64,000 bases of DNA, taken from contig CM077596.1 in the NCBI GenBank assembly GCA_039654915.1, positions 50,900,501 to 50,964,500 on the forward strand, written 5' to 3'. This DNA is from Aquilaria yunnanensis (Eukaryota; Streptophyta; Magnoliopsida; Malvales; Thymelaeaceae). Shown one piece after another: positions 33,163 to 43,440 of the stretch (the stretch's first letter is position 1; the number at the start of each line of letters is the position of its first letter). The notes under the pieces were generated by a model, which saw only the letters and a program-made list of their open reading frames with translations, did not search any database and was not told where the DNA came from. The translations under genes and the position numbers were made by a program.

Positions 33163-33194
33163 TATCCTCTTTTCTCACAAGGATAAGGATAGGA

Positions 33195-33824
33195 ATGGAG
33201 AAAACCCCAACTCGTAAATCCCGAAGTATTTGTGTATTTTCTGGGGCTTTTCCTGGAAAAGATGAAGAGTATTTAAAGGCAGCCAACCATTTGGGTAGAG
33301 TATTAGCTGAGCGAAAAATACATTTAGTTTATGGAGGAGGTAGTGTCGGATTAATGGGAGGTGTAGCATCAGCAGCATCTTTAGGAGGAAGTCAAGTTTT
33401 GGGCATCATCCCTGGACCTTTGAAATTTGTTTCTGGGGGTACGATTGGAGAAGAATTAGTGGTTAAAAATTTGCAAGAGCGTGTGTTACAAATGCTTTTA
33501 AATGCTGATGCTTTTATCGCTCTACCAGGTGGTTTTGGCACGTTGGGAGAAGTCTTTCAAATTGCTTCCATGGCCCAACTTAATTTGCATAAGAAACCCA
33601 TTGGGCTTTTAAATGTTAACAATTTCTTTACAGGTCTGATAGCTTTTATGGATTATGCTATGCAGAAGAATTTCATATCAAGAGTGGCACGGCGAATCAT
33701 AATATCCGCAACAACTGCTGAAGAATTGCTAGATAAAATACAAGCTTTTGTTCCTGAACCAGATCCAGCAATGATTCAGATAGACTGGACACGACAGTCT
33801 TTCCCGACCAGTTCACTCCCATAA
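33195..33824 (+). CDS. LOG-like: LOG-type cytokinin riboside 5'-monophosphate phosphoribohydrolase, captured by the retrotransposon
   Basis: 209 residues from ATG 33195 (ATAGGAATGGAG), close to the ~215 of plant LOG enzymes; an in-frame ATG at 33108 would add a hydrophobic N-terminus unlike LOG and lies upstream of the TATA box. LOG enzymes hydrolyse cytokinin nucleotides to free active cytokinin in cytosol and nucleus. Visible family motifs: LVYGGGSVGLMG (44-55), IIPGPL, the Arg of the catalytic region (NLQERVLQM, R96) and PGGFGTLGE (111-119) with catalytic E119. The usual Cys-Gly-Ser-Ser N-terminal motif reads SGAFPGK, and the residues around R96 differ from the plant consensus, so activity or specificity may have changed. 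Plant LOG genes have several introns and this copy has none, which points to capture of a spliced RNA. The frame is fully open. Confidence 0.93.
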   Translation: MEKTPTRKSRSICVFSGAFPGKDEEYLKAANHLGRVLAERKIHLVYGGGSVGLMGGVASAASLGGSQVLGIIPGPLKFVSGGTIGEELVVKNLQERVLQMLLNADAFIALPGGFGTLGEVFQIASMAQLNLHKKPIGLLNVNNFFTGLIAFMDYAMQKNFISRVARRIIISATTAEELLDKIQAFVPEPDPAMIQIDWTRQSFPTSSLP

Positions 33825-34329
33825 TGGTCCTCTACTCACCCTGTTGAAGTATTGTGGAAGAAAGAAGCGATCTGATCCGTTTTTCTTGTCCTTTAGTTTT
33901 ATTATCAGCATTTTCTTTCGCGTTTCAGTTTTTCTTTTCAAGGAATTTCTTTTCTTATAAGATAGTTTCGTCCATGCTGATATTAAAACCATGGGACAAT
34001 GCCTTTAGGTTGGAATGGCTGAGTAAAGAGTAATTTTTATTACTCTTGAGACGCATCCTATTAGGTCTACTAGGCATAACATTTTGGGGTAGTTAAGCTT
34101 TAACCTTATTTGGATGACATATCTCACAAGGGAATCTATATTTACTGAAGAAAATATTAGATGAACCTTGGATATTGATTCCAAACATCCGTTCCCTTTA
34201 CATAATTTGTCAGTGTTATTGTCATCATCAAGATTCACTCATCTTATCGAAGTTTAAATTTTTGCACTCACCTATTATGAAAATTCACACTTTCGAAGAA
34301 AATTATTCCAATTTCAATTGCTTTCATAT
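33825..34329 (+). other. Non-coding stretch after the LOG-type gene
   Basis: No gene seen. TTTCTTTTCTTATAAGATAG and other AT-rich stretches could serve for RNA 3'-end formation, but no clear terminator can be placed. An open frame from 34175 runs into the downstream repeats and is not supported as a gene. Confidence 0.4.
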
Positions 34330-34574
34330 AAATTTCGCTCGAGGTCCTAAGGAAAGCTCCTTAGCCTCAAAATCAATTTTCATCATCGGGGTTTTAAGGA
34401 TGGAACCTTTGCCTCGAAAACAATCAATTTTCATCATCGGGGTTTTAAGGATGAAACCTTTGCCTCGAAAACAATCAATTTTCATCATCGGGGTTTTAAG
34501 GAAGGAACCTTTGCCTCGAAAACAACCAATTTTCATCATCGGGGTTTTAAGGATGGAACCTTTGCCTCGAGATC
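34330..34574 (+). repeat. 51-bp tandem repeat, 4 units, with hairpins
   Basis: CATCATCGGGGTTTTAAGG starts at 34381, 34432, 34483 and 34534, giving an exact 51-bp period. Each unit can fold GGGG..AAGG against CCTT..CCTC; a related hairpin (GAGGTCCTAAGG / CCTTAGCCTC) precedes them at 34340. The period is a multiple of three, so a 17-residue repeat frame stays open by chance. Confidence 0.9.
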
Positions 34575-36960
34575 AATCATTCAGTCCATCTTACAACGAT
34601 AGAACATTTCCTATCGTTAGAGGTTCTAAGGACCTTTCCTTAACCTCAAACAAGCAATCAATCATTCAGTCCATCTTACAACGATAGAACATTTCCTATC
34701 GTTAGAGGTTCTAAGGATCTTTCCTTAAACCTCAAACAAACAATCAATCATTCAGTCCATCTTACAACGATAGAACCTTTCCTATCGTTAGAGGTTCTAA
34801 GGACCTTTCCTTAAACCTCAAACAAACAATCAATCATTCAGTCCATCTTACAACGATAGAACCTTTCCTATCGTTAGAGGTTCTAAGGACCTTTCCTTAA
34901 ACCTCAAACAAACAATCAATCCTTCAGTCCATCTTACAACGATAGAACCTTTCCTATCGTTAGAGGTTCTAAGGACCTTTCCTTAAACCTCAAACAAACA
35001 ATCAATCATTCAGTCCATCTTACAACGATAGAACCTTTCCTATCGTTAGAGGTTCTAAGGACCTTTCCTTAACCTCAAACAAACAATCAATCATTCAGTC
35101 CATCTTACAACGATAGAACCTTTCCTATCGTTAGAGGTTCTAAGGACCTTTCCTTAACCTCAAACAAACAATCAATCATTCAGTCCATCTTACAACGATA
35201 GAACCTTTCCTATCGTTAGAGGTTCTAAGGACCTTTCCTTAACCTCAAACAAACAATCAATCATTCAGTCCATCTTACAACGATAGAACATTTCCTATCG
35301 TTAGAGGTTCTAAGGACCTTTCCTTAACCTCAAACAAACAATCAATCATTCAGTCCATCTTACAACGATAGAACCTTTCCTATCGTTAGAGGTTCTAAGG
35401 ACCTTTTCTTAAACCTCAACCAAACAATCAATCATTCAGTCCATCTTACAACGATAGAACATTTCCTATCGTTAGAGGTTCTAAGGACCTTTCCTTAAAC
35501 CTCAAACAAACAATCAATCATTCAGTCCATCTTACAACGATAGAACCTTTCCTATCGTTAGAGGTTCTAAGGACCTTTCCTTAAACCTCAAACAAACAAT
35601 CAATCATTCAGTCCATCTTACAACGATAGAACCTTTCCTATCGTTAGAGGTTCTAAGGACCTTTCCTTAACCTCAAACAAACAATCAATCATTCAGTCCA
35701 TCTTACAACGATAGAACCTTTCCTATCGTTAGAGGTTCCAAGGACCTTTCCTTAAACCTCAAACAAACAATCAATCATTCAGTCCATCTTACAACGATAG
35801 AACCTTTCCTATCGTTAGAGGTTCCAAGGACCTTTCCTTAAACCTCAAACAAACAATCAATCATTCAGTCCATCTTACAACGATAGAACCTTTCCTATCG
35901 TTAGAGGTTCCAAGGACCTTTCCTTAAACCTCAAACAAACAATCAATCATTCAGTCCATCTTACAACGATAGAACCTTTCCTATCGTTAGAGGTTCTAAG
36001 GACCTTTCCTTAAACCTCAAACAAACAATCAATCATTCAGTCCATCTTACAACGATAGAACCTTTCCTATCGTTAGAGGTTCTAAGGACCTTTCCTTAAA
36101 CCTCAAACAAACAATCAATCATTCAGTCCATCTTACAACGATAGAACCTTTCCTATCGTTAGAGGTTCTAAGGACCTTTCCTTAACCTCAAACAAACAAT
36201 CAATCATTCAGTCCATCTTACAACGATAGAACCTTTCCTATCGTTAGAGGTTCTAAGGACCTTTCCTTAACCTCAAACAAACAATCAATCATTCAGTCCA
36301 TCTTACAACGATAGAACCTTTCCTATCGTTAGAGGTTCTAAGGACCTTTCCTTAACCTCAAACAAACAATCAATCATTCAGTCCATCTTACAACGATAGA
36401 ACCTTTCCTATCGTTAGAGGTTCTAAGGACCTTTCCTTAAACCTCAACCAAACAATCAATCATTCAGTCCATCTTACAACGATAGAACATTTCCTATCGT
36501 TAGAGGTTCTAAGGACCTTTCCTTAAACCTCAAACAAACAATCAATCATTCAGTCCATCTTACAACGATAGAACCTTTCCTATCGTTAGAGGTTCTAAGG
36601 ACCTTTCCTTAACCTCAAACAAACAATCAATCATTCAGTCCATCTTACAATGATAGAACATTTCCTATCGTTAGAGGTTCTAAGGACCTTTCCTTAACCT
36701 CAAACAAACAATCAATCATTCAGTCCATCTTACAACGATAGAACCTTTCCTATCGTTAGAGGTTCCAAGGACCTTTCCTTAAACCTCAAACAAACAATCA
36801 ATCATTCAGTCCATCTTACAACGATAGAACCTTTCCTATCGTTAGAGGTTCTAAGGACCTTTCCTTAAACCTCAAACAAACAATCAATCATTCAGTCCAT
36901 CTTACAACGATAGAACCTTTCCTATCGTTAGAGGTTCTAAGGACCTTTCCTTAAACCTCA
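34575..36960 (+). repeat. ~86-bp tandem array, about 28 units, two hairpins per unit
   Basis: Unit starts (CATTCAGTCCATCTTAC) are spaced 85-86 bp from 34578 to 36889. Each unit holds hairpin 1 (AACGATAG / CTATCGTT, loop ~8) and hairpin 2 (GAGGTTCTAAGG / CCTTAAACCTC). Variants are few: CCTTTCC or CATTTCC in loop 1, TTCTAAGG or TTCCAAGG, and AAACCTC or AACCTC. High identity indicates recent expansion. Tat/Ogre elements are known to carry hypervariable tandem repeats between pol and the 3' LTR that can seed satellite DNA. Confidence 0.97.
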
Positions 36961-37052
36961 GAGTTTAGGCGGCGAGAAGGTTTTCAATGCCTAGCTAAGC
37001 TGGACGAAATTTGGTAACTAACTTTGCATACATCATGTCCCATGAAGCATGC

Positions 37053-37065
37053 AAAGGGGGGCAGC
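37053..37065 (+). other. Polypurine tract of the Tat element
   Basis: AAAGGGGGGCAGC lies directly before TGTTGACACCC of the 3' LTR, the standard plus-strand primer position. Confidence 0.9.
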
Positions 37066-40000
37066 TGTTGACACCCAATTTCGTCCGGCCATTAAAATAA
37101 TTTTAAAAAATTAAATAAAAAAAATTAAATAAAAAAATGTATTATTATTATTATTGTTATTATTATTACTAATTTTTTTTTAATTAGTTTAAAATATATA
37201 TATTTTTTTTGTTTTGTTTTGTGAAGATTTGATATATGTGTGTATATGTGTATGTTTGAAAGAAAAAAAGAAAACTCCATAAAAATGACAAAATTTAAAA
37301 GTTTGAGGTAAAAATGACAAAATTAAGAAGTTTCAGGCAAAATTGACAAATTCTGAAAGTTCCAGGAGCATTTGGCAGTTTGTCACATAAAATTTTGAGC
37401 CTGCCGACGTTTTTGGCTCAAATTGACAGAAAACGACAAAATTGTCAAAATCAGAAGCTCAGGAACTTATCCAGAGGCTGAGAGACGTAAAGGACTAAAA
37501 TTGTCATTTTACCAATTTAAGAGATAAGTTTGAAATTTTTTATTAATTTATCCATCAACAGTTTAGCTAAACTTCCTCTATAAATAGCCCCCCAAATTTT
37601 GTGCTGAACACAGAAAAAAATAGCAAAAAAACTTAGAGCTCCGTTTCAAAAAAAAGAGAAAATTACAGCCCTTAGCCCCAGCCCTCTTCCCTTCTTCCCC
37701 AGAAAGCCAAAATTTTTTTTTTTTCACTGCTGTTCCCTCTCTCTCTCTCTCTCTCTCTCTGCCGTGCCTCTCTCCTCACCGTCGCCGCCTCCGCCGTGCC
37801 CGTGCCGCCGTTGCCCCGCCGTCCCGCCTCCGCCGTGCCCGTGCCGCCGTCGCCCCGCCGGCCCGCCGCCGCGTCCCCTTTTCTTTTCCCTCCTTTTCCT
37901 TCTTTCTCCTCGGACCTCCGCCCCTCGCCGGCCGCTGTCTCCGCCGTGCCGTCGCTCGCCGTCCCGTGCCCGTGCCGCTGCGCCACCCCCGCCGTCCCCC
38001 CCTGCCCCTGGCCCAGCCGCCGCCGGCCGCCAGCCCCTTTCCCCCCTCGCGCTCGCGTCGCGCCTGTACCCAGCAAAATTCAAAAATTTCAACCTTTAGG
38101 TAAAATTCTACTTTAATACTTCATCTTTTCAATTCTTTTCATTTTGGTCACTAATCTTTTTATTTTGTTTTTTTTTCAGAATTAATTACTAACTTTATTT
38201 TTTTACTTGTGTATTTATTTGTTTATTATTGTTATTGTTACTAACCTTTTTTTTTTTTTTGTTATTATTAACTTGTTAACTAACTTACTAACAACTAACT
38301 TTTAACATTATTATTGTTACTAACCTTTTAATTTTTGCATTATTACTAACTTTTATTATTGTTAATTAATTTAATCAACTTGGTTAATTAACAATTAATT
38401 AATTTGGCTAAATTTTATTATTGTTGTTAATTAATTAATTTAATTAACTTGACTAACTTTTTATTATTGTTGTTAACAATTAATTTAATTAAACTTGGCT
38501 AATTTTTATTATTGTTGTTAATTAATTTAATCTAACTTTTACTAACCTTTTTTATTGTTATTAACTAACTAATCCAACTAATCTAACTATATTAATTGTG
38601 CTAACTTTTATTATTATTGTGTTATTAAAGTGGATGGCCAAAAAGCCCCACTTTATTAATTGAATTTTTTTTATGATTAAAAGATAAAAAAAAGGAATTT
38701 TACGTGAATAATTTTCTAAAGGCTAATAAAAATTACTTTTTTTATTTTGAAACAAAGTTTTTATTCCTTTTAATAAACAAACATAATGAAATAATTCAAA
38801 AATAAAATAAATAAATAAATAAACATAAAATCATTCTTTTAATACATCTTTAAAATTAATAATTAATGAAATAAAAAAAATTAAAACTCCATGACCAAAT
38901 GATCCGCCAGGATTCATGGCTCGGAAATATTTTTAAATAAAATATATAAAATAAATTTTTTCTTTATAAAAAATAAAAACAAACTTTGGACTAATATATT
39001 AATTATCTATCAATATATAATTTTTTTTTTAGTTTTCTTTATTAATAAAAAGAATAAAAAGCGTAAAAATTTTGGGTTAATATTTTATTCAGTAATATTT
39101 TACTTATTAAATTATATAACTTTTTGTTTCTTTTATAAAAATCTTAATCAAATAATTTCAAAATGATACAAAATAAAACAAAAATAATTGAATTTTCTCT
39201 TAAATATTTTTGACTTATTGATTAGATATATTTTCAGAAATATAAATTAAAATTAAAAAAAAAATCTTTCATCAAACAAAGAAGAATATAAAAATAAAAA
39301 TATCAAGACTTTTGTTTTAAAATACATATAAGTTTTCGGTTAAATAATCTTTTATTCCAAAATAAATTAAATAAATATCAAAACTTTTCTTCTTTTGTTT
39401 AAAATTTTTGGTTCTCTTAATAAAAAAAAAAATAATAAAAAAATAATAAAAAATAAAAAAATAAAAATAAAAATTTTTAGTTCATGGTATATTGGCTGGA
39501 AACTGTCTCGTGCCCGCTTTTGAGCTGCTTCACCTGGTGAAGAGGGTCTGGCTGAGTAACAACGCCCCGTACCATGATCAAAATTTTTATTTTTAAACTC
39601 TTTTAAATTAACTTCTTATTAAATAAAAATTAATTATTATTTTTTTTTTAATTCTTTTATAAATTGAGTAATCCTTTAAAATAACAAATATCTTTCATTA
39701 AACAAGAAAACAAAAAAAGTAAACAAGAAAAAAAAAGAAAGATAAGAAAAATAAAAGAAAGATAAGAAAGAAAAATAAAAGAAAGATAAGAAAGAAAAGA
39801 AAGAAAAAAAAAAAAAAGAAAAGATAAGAAAAAGAAAAGAAAGAAAGAAAAGACAAGAAAAATAAAAGAAAGATAAGAAAGAAAAATAAAAGAAAGATAA
39901 GATAAAGAAAAGAAAGGAAAGATAAGAAAAAGAAAAGAAAGATAAAAGAAAGAAAAAGAAAAAGAAAAGAAAGAAAGAAAAGAATAAAAAAAGAAAGAAA

Positions 40001-40698
40001 AGAAAAGAAATTAAAAGAAATTTAAAAAAAAAAAAGTAAAAATAAGTAAAAAAGAAGAAAAAGAAAGAAAGTAAAAAAAGAAGTAAAAATATAAAGATAA
40101 ATTTTTAGTTAGTATTAAAAATCATTCATAAATAAAAAGAATTACCATTTAAAAATTAATTTCATAATAATAAGAATTAAATAATTACGATAAATTAACT
40201 TCCATATCCGGATGATCCGTCAGGATCTACGGTTTGGAAAATATCAACCTTTTTTCTAACTAAATAAATTAAATAAATACAAAGATAAAAATCCATGTTT
40301 ACAATATAGATTAAATTATTTAAAATTTCACCAAATTCCGTGTCCAAATGACTCGGCAGAGTCCATGGTTCGGAATCAAATCTTCCGTGTCCAAATGACT
40401 CGGCAGAGTCCATGGTTCGGAAGTATAAAATTTCATACAAATTAATTAATTTAAAAATCCACATTTCGACTAATCCAGTTAAAATTTCTAATTTTGAAAA
40501 TTAACTGAGAATTATTTAAAAGCAAAGCAAAACAAAATTAAAATCAACTAAGGTGCCAATTTTTGGGCGTTTTAACAAAGTTGTTTTAACGTAACCGTAC
40601 TCCCGATCCCCGAACTCTCGCAGACCAATTTTAAGGTGACCAATCGACCTAGGTGAAACCGATTGGTGGCGACTCCAGAAAACCCGCACGTTGCCACA
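37066..40698 (+). repeat. Tat element 3' LTR (3633 bp)
   Basis: Matches the 5' LTR over its full length. By eye there are about a dozen base substitutions, plus length changes in CT, A and T runs. It is followed by the ATATT target duplication. TATA box at 37579-37586. Confidence 0.97.
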
Positions 40699-40703
40699 AT
40701 ATT

Positions 40704-41811
40704 ATTGACATCATTTACTATTTTGGACCATACACCTTTGCACCATTTCCATATTTAATAAGTTACTTTGAAACTATCATTTAAATACTCAAATATTCTA
40801 TTTTTCTTAATTTGTGTACAAAAGTACAGGCCTAAAAGTGAAAAGGTGAACAATTTTTTTTCCTCTTTTTTAATCTCCATGCAAAATTCAAATGTTTATA
40901 GAAGTAGAAATAATTAAACACAAGGGCGGAGAGAGGGAGGCACTCCCCTTAAAATATTTTTCATACTTATTTATATAATGTATATTTTATGAGGTATTTT
41001 AAAAAAATTAGAGAGTATATATATATATATATAGTAAAAAAAAGTAAAAAGTACTACATTAAACTTTTTTCATTTAAAAAAAGTATCCTTTTATGTGTAT
41101 CAAAATAACATCAAAATATATTTTAAAAATGTAATCTTAAATGAATATGTCTACCTCTCTCCCAATTTTATCTTTCCAAAGTTAAAATCTCTACTATTAA
41201 GCTGCGCTCCACACCTGATAATTAATAGCCACAAATTGACTATGAATCCACCACAAGAGCAATTTGTAAGTTGGAAGTTGTAATTGTTTACAACTTCTCC
41301 AATTTTCATGCAGCTCACCTCTAATTTCTATGAGTTCTTTTTATTTTTAATTTTATTTCTACTCAATGAAAGACTCAAATTATAATTTTGACATTTGTTT
41401 CATGTAATTTAGATAAATTGCTCTGATATAAATTTTATATTAGAATGCCCTAAATCCAGCCTGTTAACTCGAGCCCTGTCATTGATTAAACATACAACTT
41501 AACATTAGACACTCTTGAATTTGAATTAGTATATACAATATATATGAAGGATGGATAAATAAATAAAGTATAGTTCAAATTTTTTTCCACCAAAAGAAAA
41601 AGCTTAAATTATATAATGATATTTTTTTTAATTTTTTTGACCCATAATTAATATATAATTTTTATTTTCTATATTTTGGTACATAAAACTAAAATTTATA
41701 TTCATAAATAATAAATTAAAGCTTGTAGTTTTCAAATATATATACTTTTAATTTTTTTAGAAAACAATAAATAGATAAATTTTTAAATTAAACTTAGGTT
41801 AAAAAATAGGG
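40704..41811. other. AT-rich spacer, no gene seen
   Basis: Joining this flank to the left flank of the Tat element gives TTATATT|ATTGACATCATTTAC, which resembles a Stowaway/mariner MITE start. An AT microsatellite lies at about 41016-41031. 41690-41780 has diverged similarity to the inside of the MITE at 56021. No supported gene. Confidence 0.45.
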
Positions 41812-41820
41812 TTTAATTAA

Positions 41821-42791
41821 GGCTTAAATACCCCACCGGTCCCTTAACTTGACCAACTCGAACGATTGGTCCCTCAACTGAAAATCGATTTATGTTAGTC
41901 CTCAAACTTGGCAAAACATGACGACTTAGCCCCTGAAGTGAGTTACATCGGCACGTGTCATCATGTGGGGGTAACGTCATCCACGTTTTGTTGTCTAGGA
42001 TTCTTGGTCACGGGAAAATGACTCACAGGGTACCACCTTTGTCACTCTCCCTTCCTTTCGCCACCTCCCCGCCTTTGTCGAAGCGTCCGATTAAAGAATG
42101 GAGATTTACCAAAGATTGATGTTGGGGATGCAGGTAGTGAAAGCGAGTTGATGGATTGAAGTTGGCAATTAGAGAAAGGAAGCAAATTCGGCAAGCGAAT
42201 TGGGGATGAAGTACAAGGTTGCCTAAGGAGAGGGAGGCAGATGGAGCATCGGGAAATCATGACGACAGGCATACGCAATTTGGGTGAGGACGAAAGGGAG
42301 GGAAGGGAGAGCAATGGTGGTGGGGAAAGGAAGGGAAGCCGAGAAGGAGGGAAGGAAGAGCAAGGGCAACAGGGGAAGAGGCCGAAGAGGGACAACAGTG
42401 ACATAAGGAAATCAAAGCGTCTGATTAACGTAGGGGGCAAAGGAGAAAGTGAATCAGTGGATTAGCGTTGGTGGAGATGGGAGGCGGATGATGGGTTGCT
42501 AGATGAGAGGGAGGCGGACGAAGGACGATGACGGGGATGCGCGAATCGAATGGTGTCGAAAGGGAGGGAAGGCAGGGCGAGGGTGGCAGGGGGAGGAACG
42601 TCAGCGAGTGACCTATGTAGTGACTGCATGTGACGGCTTTATTCCACGTGAATACACGTGCCGTTCCAACTCGCTTCAGGGACTAAGTCAGTACGTTTTA
42701 CCAACTTTGAGGACTAGCTGAAACCGATTTTTGGTTGAGGCACCAACTCGTGTGAGTTGGTTAAGTTAAGGGACCGGTGGGTACTTAAGCC
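41821..42791. mobile_element. Non-autonomous Mutator-like element with 9-bp target duplication
   Basis: A perfect TTTAATTAA duplication flanks it (41812-41820, 42792-42800). The ends are inverted repeats: GGCTTAAATACCCCACCGGT on the left against ACCGGTGGGTACTTAAGCC on the right, continuing into CCCTTAACTTGACCAACTCG. Nine-base duplication and these long ends indicate a Mutator-like element. The interior is GA-rich (GGGAGGGAAGG-type) and holds only low-complexity frames, with no transposase. It lies about 640 bp upstream of the CNL start codon. Confidence 0.93.
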
Positions 42792-42800
42792 TTTAATTAA

Positions 42801-43440
42801 TTGGGGTCTGTGGGAGGCTGGGAGCGGGTGCCAACGCAGACGGAAGCCAGAAAGAAAGAGCTCTCGTTTTGTTTTCCATTGCTGTGCATGTCGGCATTTT
42901 GAAGCAGAGCCTGATACACCTGTTCTTGTTCAAGCTCCCTCATGCTTTAAGCTTCTCAAAGTTCAACCTCTACATTTTCTTGTGTCTTTAGCCTTCTCCA
43001 TCAACGTCCCTGTCTCCACTCTCCTCTCAGCAACTCTAACGCGACCGACCAAACCGGAGCTTTGTTCTCGGAGCTCCTTATCCCAACCGTCGATATCCTG
43101 TCTGTTGAATCTTGGTCTCTTCTCTACGCTTGTGTGCTTCGAGTCCTTCTGATACATAGGTGGGAGGTGGAGGTAAGGGTGGGTAGGGGGTTAAATCTCG
43201 AATCTTCTAGTTGACAAGAACAATTCTTAACTGCTATCATCTTTTCTCTGGATTTCATGATCCTTATTATTTGGTGCGCTAAAAGCTGTTTTATTTTCTT
43301 TGATCTTTTGAGTTTCAGAAAAACTCTGCTAAGAGTTTCCGGTTGTTTCTTGTACGTTGTATGGCTTTATTCGGTTGGTTTGCTTGCAGGCGGCAGCAGT
43401 TAATTAGCTCTCTCTGAGTTTAGCTTGCGATCGACAAAAA
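42801..43440 (+). promoter_or_regulatory. 5' region of the CNL gene with a possible leader intron
   Basis: This region should hold promoter and 5' UTR of the gene starting at 43441. A good splice pair is present: GGAG|GTAAGG at 43173 and TTTGCTTGCAG| ending at 43389, with T-rich DNA between, giving a 217-bp leader intron. No clear TATA box was found. A 131-codon frame running into this region from the Mutator-like element is not supported as a gene. Confidence 0.4.

Larger units (their letters stand above)
15237..40698 (+). mobile_element. Young 25.5-kb Tat/Ogre-type Ty3/Gypsy retrotransposon with cargo genes
   Basis: The element runs from TGTTGACACCC to TTGCCACA and is flanked by perfect ATATT target duplications (15232-15236, 40699-40703). 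Long LTRs, a large extra ORF before gag, a predicted intron between protease and RT, two RNase H domains in pol, a tandem-repeat-rich 3' region and >20 kb total length together identify the Tat/Ogre lineage. Unusual cargo lies between pol and the 3' LTR: four tandem Cys4-protein genes and a LOG-type gene. The LTRs differ by only about a dozen substitutions in 3.6 kb by eye plus simple-repeat length changes, so it inserted very recently. One in-frame TAG in the integrase suggests it now depends on proteins from related copies. Confidence 0.97.

Noticed and set aside
34175..34687. 170-codon frame with a 17-residue repeat
   Set aside because: It stays open only because the 51-bp repeat is a multiple of three; no promoter block, no family resemblance, and it ends in the next repeat array.
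34575..36960. Regularly spaced repeat array that could be mistaken for CRISPR
   Set aside because: Units are directly adjacent without unique spacers and lie inside a plant retrotransposon; it is a plain tandem array.
42042..42440. 132-codon frame inside the Mutator-like element, considered as a captured gene fragment
   Set aside because: GA/CT low-complexity composition, open on both strands; no recognisable host protein.
42757..43152. 131-codon frame upstream of the CNL gene
   Set aside because: It begins inside the Mutator-like terminal repeat and ends before a candidate leader intron; it resembles no protein and is likely 5' UTR.
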